A DNA stretch of 64,000 bases, taken from a virus. Both the position numbers and the translations under genes were made by a program. The stretch is from positions 62,001 to 126,000 of the IMG/VR virus record IMGVR_UViG_3300047312_000028. One strand, 5' to 3'. Each line of letters opens with the position of its first letter. Positions within the stretch are counted from its first letter, which is position 1. A model generated the notes under the pieces. That model was not told the DNA's origin. It was given only the letters and a program-made list of their open reading frames with translations, and did not search any database. Positions 28,208 through 34,861 of this stretch are shown here, piece by piece.

Positions 28208-29032
28208 ATGTTAATTCAATCACTCACAACCGATACCATTACTCTCATTACAGACGTGACCTGTAACGTGGATGTAATGACGTGTTACATTGATCGAAAC
28301 CAATCCAACGGAACAGTTGGTATGGCGGATCGAACACTCACGTCTATTGCCACCGCAGCGACCACCACCATTGTTGGGGCCCCAGGTGCCAGCACTACAC
28401 GAAATATCAAAATGATGAGTATACGCAACACGAATGCGTTCAACTCTGTCTTTGCTACGATCCAATACAATGCGAACGGAACCGTGTATCAGATGCACAC
28501 CGCACGGTTATTGGCGGGCGAGTCAATAGAGTATACAGAGGAAATAGGATTTTTCAAGTTAATTGATTCCAGCCGCTTAGATCGTGTGTTTGTTGCGAAC
28601 GTCGATTCCACGTTTGCCACAGCGGCCACGTTCGCCGATATCACGGGATTGCAATGCCCAATGTTATCGGGGGTCACATATGGATTTTTGGCATGTGTCT
28701 ATCATATAGGAAACGCCACGACCACCGGGGCACAGTTTGGTGTGAAAATGAACGGTGGCACTCCTACGAATCTCAGGGCATCTATCGTGGACCCCGTGCT
28801 TGGAAGTACCTCAGCAGCGGTCTGGTCAGCAGGTTCAACGTCGGCAAATGACGTAGCGATGACCTTACAAACCACAGGCGCTGCCACCCTCGTTATGGGT
28901 ATCATCTCAGGGTATGTTACCCCTTCGGCTGATGGCACCTTCTCTCTTCGAGCGACTTCGGAAGTCACAGTCGCCGCTGGATTGGTTGTGAAGGCTGGTT
29001 CATGGTTACGTGTGTTCAGGCAAACAGGATAG
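28208..29032 (+). CDS. Fibre-tip / adhesin-associated protein, triplet member 1
   Basis: This 274-residue protein opens with LIQSLTTDTITLITDVTCNV, then an IDRNQSNGTVG segment, TAATTTIVGAP and ASTTRNIKMMSIRN. These define an N-terminal module of about 120 residues shared with the next two genes. The C-terminal half (GFLACVYHIGNATTTGAQFG and a final AGLVVKAGSWLRVFRQTG) is shared with member 2. The composition is beta-rich with no transmembrane segment. Three tandem copies directly after the long fibre suggest tip proteins or chaperone-like adhesins of differing specificity, analogous in position to T4 distal fibre and short fibre genes. Function is inferred. Confidence 0.75.
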   Translation: MLIQSLTTDTITLITDVTCNVDVMTCYIDRNQSNGTVGMADRTLTSIATAATTTIVGAPGASTTRNIKMMSIRNTNAFNSVFATIQYNANGTVYQMHTARLLAGESIEYTEEIGFFKLIDSSRLDRVFVANVDSTFATAATFADITGLQCPMLSGVTYGFLACVYHIGNATTTGAQFGVKMNGGTPTNLRASIVDPVLGSTSAAVWSAGSTSANDVAMTLQTTGAATLVMGIISGYVTPSADGTFSLRATSEVTVAAGLVVKAGSWLRVFRQTG

Positions 29033-29039
29033 GAACATT

Positions 29040-29864
29040 ATGATCTTTCAAACACTCACTACTGATACCATTTCTCTTATCACCGATGTTGCGTGTAGCG
29101 TCGATGTTGTGGCATCCTTTATCGACCGCAGTCAAAGTACCGGATTAGCTGGCCTGGCGGATAAGCAATTAACCAACGTAACGACGGCGGCGACCACGAC
29201 CATCGTGAGTGGCCCAGCTTCTTCCACCACCCGTAACCTGAAAGCCCTAAGTGTACTCAATACGAATACCTTTTCTAACGTGGCGGTGACAGTCCAATTA
29301 AGTGCGAACGGAACACTTTTTGAATTACACAAACAAACCCTCAATCCACAAGAATGTCTTAGATACACAGAGGGATATGGGTTCACCTCGGTTCGAGACT
29401 CCATCCGTTTGGAACGAACCTTCATTATGACCGCCAATTCTGTCCATACAAATACATCACCCTTTACCAATGTGGGTAATTTGTCATGCGCTCTCAAGGG
29501 AAATGTGATTTATGGATACATGGCATGTTTGCATCATATCAGTAACGCCACGACCACGGGGGCACGTTTCGCTATTGGGTATACGGGATCTGGAAATTTT
29601 ATAGTGGGATTGATCGATACGGTGACAGGGAACCCCACCGCGTCCATCCATTCAACGAACACTCAGAACAATCCGAACACAGCCATTTCATTACAAACTA
29701 CCGGATGCGCTAATATCCAAATGGGCATACTCTGTGGAACTTTCGCTCCATTGTCTGATGGGACCCTTTCAATCAGAGCGACACCATCCGTCAATAACGC
29801 CGCTGGGTTGACTGTGGTGGCTGGTTCATGGCTCAAGGTGTTTCGACGCACAGCGGAGGGGTAA
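29040..29864 (+). CDS. Fibre-tip / adhesin-associated protein, triplet member 2
   Basis: This 274-residue protein is taken to start at ATG 29040, because MIFQTLTTDTISLITDV then aligns exactly with member 1. An upstream in-frame ATG at 29010 would overlap member 1 and has no ribosome binding site. It is co-linear with member 1 over its whole length, from IDRSQSTGLAG and TAATTTIVSGP through ACLHHISNATTTGARF to AGLTVVAGSWLKVFRRT. Divergence is greatest in the surface-like middle region. Spacing is 7 bases from member 1 and 2 bases to member 3. Confidence 0.75.
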   Translation: MIFQTLTTDTISLITDVACSVDVVASFIDRSQSTGLAGLADKQLTNVTTAATTTIVSGPASSTTRNLKALSVLNTNTFSNVAVTVQLSANGTLFELHKQTLNPQECLRYTEGYGFTSVRDSIRLERTFIMTANSVHTNTSPFTNVGNLSCALKGNVIYGYMACLHHISNATTTGARFAIGYTGSGNFIVGLIDTVTGNPTASIHSTNTQNNPNTAISLQTTGCANIQMGILCGTFAPLSDGTLSIRATPSVNNAAGLTVVAGSWLKVFRRTAEG

Positions 29865-29866
29865 TT

Positions 29867-30736
29867 GTGTTAATTCTTACCAACACAACTGACAGTATTT
29901 CTATTATCACGTCACAGGCTTGTCAGTTGCATATCCAGGCGTTTTTCAATGATCGAAACCAAAGCACAGGATTGGTAGGCCTCACAAGCAAAGAGCAACA
30001 TAATATCAGCACGGCGGCGACCACCACGATAGTAGCAAGTCCTGCGGCGACCACCACTCGTAATATCAAGTCGATTGACATACGAAATGCCAACACGACG
30101 ATAGACGTGGATGTTACCATTCAGTATAACGCAAATGGAACACTCTATCAGATACATGCCGAACGATTATATGGAAACCAAATGCTCCAGTTTGTCGAAG
30201 GAAAGGGGTTTTCAAAAATTGGGGATCTACCTTTCTACGCGGTTGGGTTCGCAGATAACATTATCACAACCACACAAACAAATGCAGGTGGGGCAGCATC
30301 ACAAGCCATTGGAGGTTTGGTTCATGTCATAAAGTCAACTCCGGTGCATAGAACGTTTGCATCATTCGCTGTGCCTTTTTATAGGAGCGTCATTAACACG
30401 ACGGGCTCACAATTCGCGCTCAGACAAGAGAAGTTCTCGCAAGACTTTATCATATCGGGGGGCCTCGCTACTGCCGAAAATAGCCCGACGGGTTCCACAA
30501 AAACAGCAGGGGTTTCCTCTGGTGGATCTCTTCCCATAATTGCTCAGACGGTTAATCCCGCAACCAGTGGCATCACCATTGGTCTATTCTCGGCGCCTCT
30601 AGTCGTATCGTGGTCAGGAAGTTTTCAAATCAACGAGAAGCAAGTCACTTGGTACTTCGGGCAGTGGTCTAGTGTGGCAGCTTCGGGATGCGATATCATC
30701 GACGGTTGGCACATGGTCTTTGAACACACGGGGTAA
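29867..30736 (+). CDS. Fibre-tip / adhesin-associated protein, triplet member 3
   Basis: This 289-residue protein is taken to start at GTG 29867 behind GGAGGGG, since VLILTNTTDSISIITSQACQ then aligns with the other two members; the ATG at 29828 would overlap member 2. The N-terminal module is kept (NDRNQSTGLVG, TAATTTIVASP, ATTTRNIKSIDIRN, YNANGTLYQIH). After about residue 120 it is unrelated to members 1 and 2, with a longer domain containing GGLVHVIKSTPVHRTFASF and ending in DIIDGWHMVFEHTG. This is a conserved attachment domain with an exchanged effector domain, the usual signature of receptor-binding diversification. Confidence 0.75.
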   Translation: MLILTNTTDSISIITSQACQLHIQAFFNDRNQSTGLVGLTSKEQHNISTAATTTIVASPAATTTRNIKSIDIRNANTTIDVDVTIQYNANGTLYQIHAERLYGNQMLQFVEGKGFSKIGDLPFYAVGFADNIITTTQTNAGGAASQAIGGLVHVIKSTPVHRTFASFAVPFYRSVINTTGSQFALRQEKFSQDFIISGGLATAENSPTGSTKTAGVSSGGSLPIIAQTVNPATSGITIGLFSAPLVVSWSGSFQINEKQVTWYFGQWSSVAASGCDIIDGWHMVFEHTG

Positions 30737-30739
30737 TGT

Positions 30740-30895
30740 ATGTCTTTAGGAGAAGGATGGTTTGATACAGAAGTTATAGCGAATTCTTCTTTTGACGTGG
30801 AGGCCACGCAAGGGGGATGGTGGGATCAAGAGTTTGTCTCTGCAACAGAGAATGTGCCAAACACAGCAAAACGTAGAGTTATTATTATCGCATAA
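30740..30895 (+). CDS. 51-residue mini-protein with two Trp-Asp-Glu motifs
   Basis: ATG at 30740 opens a 51-codon frame ending at TAA 30893-30895. The peptide contains GWFDTEV and, 20 residues later, GGWWDQEF, a near-duplicated motif, and ends RRVIIIA. It begins 3 bases after the tip-protein stop, and its stop codon lies inside the next late promoter box (CATAAATA). I recall similar short Gly-Trp-Trp-Asp peptides near phage fibre genes but cannot name a family. The duplicated motif and gap-filling position argue that it is expressed. Confidence 0.6.
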   Translation: MSLGEGWFDTEVIANSSFDVEATQGGWWDQEFVSATENVPNTAKRRVIIIA

Positions 30896-30898
30896 ATA
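30891..30898 (+). promoter_or_regulatory. T4-type late promoter box (CATAAATA) for neck and packaging genes
   Basis: CATAAATA overlaps the stop codon of the 51-residue gene and lies 15 bases before the gp13 ATG. The expected start site near 30904 leaves a leader of about 10 bases containing an AGAGGG ribosome binding site. No further promoter box is seen until 36526, so it may serve gp13 through gp17. Confidence 0.83.
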
Positions 30899-30913
30899 CA
30901 CATAGAGGGTACA

Positions 30914-31873
30914 ATGGCAACACCGACAACCAGAAAAGAATTTATTGATTACTGTAAGCGCCGACTTGGGCATCCAGTGATTGAAATTAACGTGGACGAC
31001 GATCAGGTGGATGATCGTATTGACGATGCTTTAGAGTTTTGGTCTGACTATCACTTTGATGGTACAGAAAAGCTCTACCTCAAGCATATAATTACACAAG
31101 CCGATCATGACAGACGTTATCTGATTATTCCAGAGCGTATCATTGGCGTGACAGGAATCATGGATCTTGACGGTTCCGCCTCTAGTGTGAACATGTTCGA
31201 TTTGCGTTATCAATTGCGCTTGCACGATCTCTATGACTTCACCAGTGTCAGTTACGTGCCATATACCATCACGATGCAGCACTTGCGCACGATGCAGCTT
31301 CTTTTCTCAGGCACACCACAGACTCGATTCCAGCGTCATAAGAATCGACTCATGCTCGATATTAACTGGGAACAAGATGGTCTAGTTGGTACGTATGTCA
31401 TTATTGAGTGTTACGGAACAATCAATCCAGAACGTATCACAATCCCAGGTACGTTCAGTGTTGGTGTAGGATCTAGCGAAGTGATTGGTACCGCAGTCGA
31501 TGGGCAAGTCAACAAAGACGATGAAATTATCATCACGACCAGCACAGGCGACGTATCTACCATTGTCACCAAAGTCAACTCAAACGTATCATTTAATGTC
31601 GCGTATTCATTTGCGAATACAGAAACAGGTCTCTCCGCATTCACACCGGGCAATTCAGATGTTTGGAATGACCGTGTGCTCAAGAATCTTGGTACGGCAT
31701 ATATCAAGAGACAATGGGGAGAGAATTTGAAGAAGTTCGGAAATATTATGATGCCAGGCGGAGTCGTACTTAACGGACAGATCATATTCGACGAAGCCAC
31801 AGCAGAGATTAAAGAAATGAAAGATGAATTTGTATCATGGAATACACTACAGAGTGATTTCTTAGTTGGCTAA
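30914..31873 (+). CDS. gp13: Neck protein, gp13-like
   Basis: This 319-residue protein begins with TRKEFIDYCKRRLGHPVIEI then NVDDDQVDDRIDDAL and YHFDGTEK, the highly conserved start of T4-type gp13, which forms the neck ring that closes the head after packaging. The ending (WNDRVLKNLGTAYIKRQWGE, FGNIMMPGGVVLNG, FDEATAEIKEMKDE) is also diagnostic. Between about residues 179 and 249 it carries an inserted beta module (SSEVIGTAVDG, DDEIIITTSTGDVSTIV) that resembles one in the gp7-position protein. It heads the neck/packaging operon. Confidence 0.93.
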   Translation: MATPTTRKEFIDYCKRRLGHPVIEINVDDDQVDDRIDDALEFWSDYHFDGTEKLYLKHIITQADHDRRYLIIPERIIGVTGIMDLDGSASSVNMFDLRYQLRLHDLYDFTSVSYVPYTITMQHLRTMQLLFSGTPQTRFQRHKNRLMLDINWEQDGLVGTYVIIECYGTINPERITIPGTFSVGVGSSEVIGTAVDGQVNKDDEIIITTSTGDVSTIVTKVNSNVSFNVAYSFANTETGLSAFTPGNSDVWNDRVLKNLGTAYIKRQWGENLKKFGNIMMPGGVVLNGQIIFDEATAEIKEMKDEFVSWNTLQSDFLVG

Positions 31874-31882
31874 GGAGGTATT

Positions 31883-32200
31883 ATGGTCACTGTGACAGAA
31901 GCAGCCGCGAAGAAAATTAAAGAGTTTTTGAAAGATGATCCAGACGCAATCGGATTACGTGTCTATGTGAAGGGTGGTGGTTGTTCAGGATATAGCTACG
32001 GCATGAAGCTTGAACCCACTCAAACCGAAGATGATACAGTCATTGTGAAAGATGATATCAAGGTGTTCATCGATCCACAAAGTATACCCCTCATAGCTGG
32101 TGCTGAAGTTGATTATGTTGAATCTCTTCAGGGATCTGGATTTGCGATTAAGAACCCTCAAGCAAAGACCACATGTGGGTGTGGCAGTTCCTTCTCATAA
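31883..32200 (+). CDS. hesB: A-type iron-sulfur cluster carrier (HesB/IscA/ErpA family)
   Basis: This 105-residue protein is full length for the family, which receives and delivers Fe-S clusters to apo-proteins in the cytoplasm. The three cluster-binding Cys are present: Cys34 in GGGCSGYSYG, and Cys98 and Cys100 in the TTCGCGSSFS C-terminus. The flanking LRVYVKGGG, FIDPQSIPLIAGAEVDYVES and GFAIKNP segments are also canonical. It has one of the strongest ribosome binding sites in the window (AAGGAGGT). It lies inside the neck operon between gp13 and gp14, so it should be made late with virion proteins. HesB-type genes are known auxiliary genes in aquatic phages; the host target here is unknown. 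Confidence 0.93.
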   Translation: MVTVTEAAAKKIKEFLKDDPDAIGLRVYVKGGGCSGYSYGMKLEPTQTEDDTVIVKDDIKVFIDPQSIPLIAGAEVDYVESLQGSGFAIKNPQAKTTCGCGSSFS

Positions 32201-32481
32201 TGGAACTGATAAGCTGGTTATTATGGGCAATCGTCGAAACGGCGAACCCGAATGTGAATGCAATCCTTCTGGTAGAAGAATTCTTACAGCGTGATAGCTG
32301 CATAAAGATTGCGAAGAGTCTATCAGAAATGAGTAGTGAAGATATGAATATTCAGCCAGGATCCCCGATCACGGGAATTACCCTGGCCTGTATTCCAGTC
32401 ACAACAAGGACAAACGATGCCAACGAACCTGTACTTCAACCACTTCCCAGAAAAAATAACCAGCGAACAACTACTGGTTGA
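32200..32481 (+). CDS. Small, probably membrane-directed or secreted protein with a Cys pair
   Basis: This 93-residue ORF starts in the HesB stop codon (TAATG). It has a hydrophobic N-terminus (MELISWLLWAIVETA), then VEEFLQRDSCIKIAKSLSE and ITGITLACIPVT. The arrangement of a hydrophobic start, a mid-chain Cys followed by an A/K-rich helix and a second Cys in an LxCxP-like strand resembles small disulfide-bonded periplasmic phage proteins, and a similar pattern occurs in the 46917 gene. It overlaps the gp14 start by 65 bases, which is long for a real pair, so the C-terminal 20 residues may be dispensable. No family assigned. Confidence 0.55.
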   Translation: MELISWLLWAIVETANPNVNAILLVEEFLQRDSCIKIAKSLSEMSSEDMNIQPGSPITGITLACIPVTTRTNDANEPVLQPLPRKNNQRTTTG

Positions 32482-33310
32482 AGACCTGGTTATCGAAGCG
32501 TTGAAGATTTACTCCATGGACGTATTCTACTTGCCTCGTGAATCACGGGACAAGATCGATAGACTCATGGGTGAAGAGCAATTAAAGAGCTACGGCTCAG
32601 CATACACCATTGAAGTTTATGTAGAGAACGTCTCCGGTATGGAAGGCGAAGGAGACATTATCAGTAAGTTCGGTCTTGAAATACGTGATGAAATGACGGT
32701 CTTAGTCAGTCGCCGCCGATTTATCTTCACTGTGCCGCTTCCACGACCACGTGAGGGGGATATCATCTACATGCCATTGGTGCAGAACTTCTTTGAAATC
32801 ACCTTTGTAGAGCATGAAAACAGTCAAGCAATGTTCTATACATTAGGCAGGGGGCGTGGCGGGAACGTTTATGTCTACGCACTACGCTTGAAGCAATATG
32901 TGTTCTCCAACGAACAAATCCAGACAGGTATCGACGAAGTGGACAGTCAAATTCTCGAATCATACCAGCTTACCAATCTTGTGTTGACTTCTGGTACTGG
33001 AGCGTTCGACGTAGCAAATAATGAACTTGTTTATCAGGGAAGCAGCTTAGCCACCGCGAATGCGTTTGGGACTGCACATACATGGGATAGCGGTAACACA
33101 ACACTCAGCATTGCATTAGTCAATGGCATCTTCTCTAACACAGCAAATGTTGTGGGTGCGAACAGCGGAGCGCAATGGATCATGGCAAGTTTGGATAGCG
33201 ATACACCATTGGATACACAGTTTGAAGACCTTTCAGATAACAAGACGATTGAGACTGAATCTAACGATGTACTCGATTTCAGTGAATCAAACCCATTTGG
33301 TGAGCCATAA
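32417..33310 (+). CDS. gp14: Neck protein, gp14-like
   Basis: This 297-residue protein begins MPTNLYFNHF and contains TSEQLLVEDLVIEALKIYSM, DVFYLPRE, a GMEGEGDIISKFGLEIRDEM segment, SRRRF and PREGDIIYMPL, all conserved in T4-type gp14, the second neck ring protein. The C-terminal third (about residues 190-260) is an added module, LTSGTGAFDVANNELVYQGS ending at NSGAQWIMAS, also found in gp15 and gp8. The stop overlaps the gp15 start (TAATG). The start overlaps the small ORF upstream. Confidence 0.92.
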   Translation: MPTNLYFNHFPEKITSEQLLVEDLVIEALKIYSMDVFYLPRESRDKIDRLMGEEQLKSYGSAYTIEVYVENVSGMEGEGDIISKFGLEIRDEMTVLVSRRRFIFTVPLPRPREGDIIYMPLVQNFFEITFVEHENSQAMFYTLGRGRGGNVYVYALRLKQYVFSNEQIQTGIDEVDSQILESYQLTNLVLTSGTGAFDVANNELVYQGSSLATANAFGTAHTWDSGNTTLSIALVNGIFSNTANVVGANSGAQWIMASLDSDTPLDTQFEDLSDNKTIETESNDVLDFSESNPFGEP

Positions 33311-34332
33311 TGCTTGGGCATCGACCATACTACCACAGAACAATTAGAAAGTACGTCACGATCTTTGGTGCCCTGTTCAATGATGTGTTCTATGTCAGAG
33401 AAACACAAGCAGGCGCAAAGAAAGAGAGACAGAAGGTTCCTATTGCCTACGGCCCAAAAGAGAAATGGGTGACCAGGATCTATTCTGACCCGAATCTTAC
33501 GAAGTCTGTGGCGACTACGGTACCTCGTATGTCATTTGAAATGACTAGTTTGACCTATGATGAATCACGTAAACAACAGTCTACGATTCGTCACCGATCA
33601 AACAATCCATTAAGCGCCAGCACGCCACAATCACAATATGTTGGGGTGCCATACAACTTTGATTTTTCACTCAGCATTTATGTGAGAAACATCGAAGATG
33701 GATTACAGATCGTCGAACAGATTCTTCCATTCTTCTTGCCAGATTACACCCTTACAGCACAAGTCAGTCAAGAAGTGGATATCACAAAAGACATTCCTAT
33801 TATCCTCAAGAGTGTGGAAGAGAAGATCGATTTTGAAGGAGCTTTCTCTGACGGTACCCGTATGGTGACCTGGGATCTTCAATTCACATTGAAGGGATAT
33901 TTGTTTGGACCAGTTAGTAACTCAGCAATCATCATGGGTATTCAGACAGGTAACACAATCACAGGCGGAGTGTTCACAAATATCTATGAAGATGTGAATA
34001 GCAAAACATTACAGAAAGTGATTATGACTTCCGGCAGCGGGATCTTCAAAGAGGATGAAGTTGTTCGAGAACCCAACCGCGATCTTGTGGGTAAAGTATT
34101 CTCATGGACCCCTAGCACGAACACTGCATACTTTAACAGCATGACAGGTGTTCTCAGAGCGAACGACGAAGTGTGGGGACTGGAAAGTGGTGCACATTGG
34201 GTAGTACAGAGTGTTGAGGTCACCAATCAGAAAGATGCGCAGATACACATTTATCAGAATCCAATCACAGCAAACCAATATTCAGACTATGGATATTCAA
34301 CAGTCATAACTGAATTCCCAGACACTTTATAG
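33310..34332 (+). CDS. gp15: Tail terminator / sheath stabiliser, gp15-like
   Basis: This 340-residue protein opens MLGHRPYYHRTIRKYVTIFG then ALFNDVFYVRE, and contains KVPIAYGPKEKW and VPRMSFEMTSLTYDESRK. These are characteristic of T4-type gp15, the hexamer that caps the tail tube and sheath and docks to the neck. T4 gp15 is 272 residues; the extra length lies in a C-terminal module from about 238 to 300 (MTSGSGIFKEDEVVREPNRD ending LESGAHWVVQS) that matches the added module in gp14. The start is coupled to gp14. Confidence 0.93.
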   Translation: MLGHRPYYHRTIRKYVTIFGALFNDVFYVRETQAGAKKERQKVPIAYGPKEKWVTRIYSDPNLTKSVATTVPRMSFEMTSLTYDESRKQQSTIRHRSNNPLSASTPQSQYVGVPYNFDFSLSIYVRNIEDGLQIVEQILPFFLPDYTLTAQVSQEVDITKDIPIILKSVEEKIDFEGAFSDGTRMVTWDLQFTLKGYLFGPVSNSAIIMGIQTGNTITGGVFTNIYEDVNSKTLQKVIMTSGSGIFKEDEVVREPNRDLVGKVFSWTPSTNTAYFNSMTGVLRANDEVWGLESGAHWVVQSVEVTNQKDAQIHIYQNPITANQYSDYGYSTVITEFPDTL

Positions 34333-34339
34333 GTGAAAC

Positions 34340-34861
34340 GTGAAATTGAATCAAATTCTTGACCTAGATGTAACAGTGCCTTCAGCGTCGAATACCGGTA
34401 ATGCCACGACCACTGTGGCGATTATGGTGCCTGTGAACCTCGTCCCAGATGTGAGCGGAAGCGCGAACAACACGATTGAACAGGACGCTGCCGAGACACG
34501 AAAGAATGTCCGCACACTCATTGCTCAAGGTACACAAGCTGTTACAGAGTTGTTGGCACTTGCCCGCGATCTCAAAACACCACGCGCCTATGAAGTCGCA
34601 AGTAACATGCTGAAAACCATGTCGGATCTCAGTCAGGATCTTCTAGTCGTTCGACAACAAGAGAAGACACTTGAAGAGACAGCAGACACAGGTGATATCA
34701 CGATTCAACAAGCTGTGTTTGTGGGGTCGACGGCCGACCTAGCTGAGTTAGTGAAACTGAAGAGGGCTGAGAGAAAAAATGCAAACACCATCACGGTCAA
34801 AGCCGAAAGCGTCACAGACGTTCAAGGTACGACCAGTCTCCAAGAAATTCTACCTCACTAA
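34340..34861 (+). CDS. gp16: Small terminase subunit, gp16-like
   Basis: This 173-residue protein starts at GTG behind AGGTGAAA. The core helical region (DAAETRKNVRTLIAQGTQAV, ALARDLKTPRAYEVASNMLK, TMSDLSQDL) matches T4-type gp16, which forms the DNA-recognising ring of the packaging motor. The N-terminal 45 residues are disordered-looking and Thr/Val-rich, and the C-terminus is basic with a likely coiled segment. The last 83 bases overlap the large terminase gene, as T4 genes 16 and 17 also overlap. Confidence 0.88.
   Translation: MKLNQILDLDVTVPSASNTGNATTTVAIMVPVNLVPDVSGSANNTIEQDAAETRKNVRTLIAQGTQAVTELLALARDLKTPRAYEVASNMLKTMSDLSQDLLVVRQQEKTLEETADTGDITIQQAVFVGSTADLAELVKLKRAERKNANTITVKAESVTDVQGTTSLQEILPH

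Noticed and set aside
32100-32294. + strand frame overlapping the HesB gene and the following small gene
   Set aside because: It overlaps a conserved Fe-S carrier in another frame and has no ribosome binding site.
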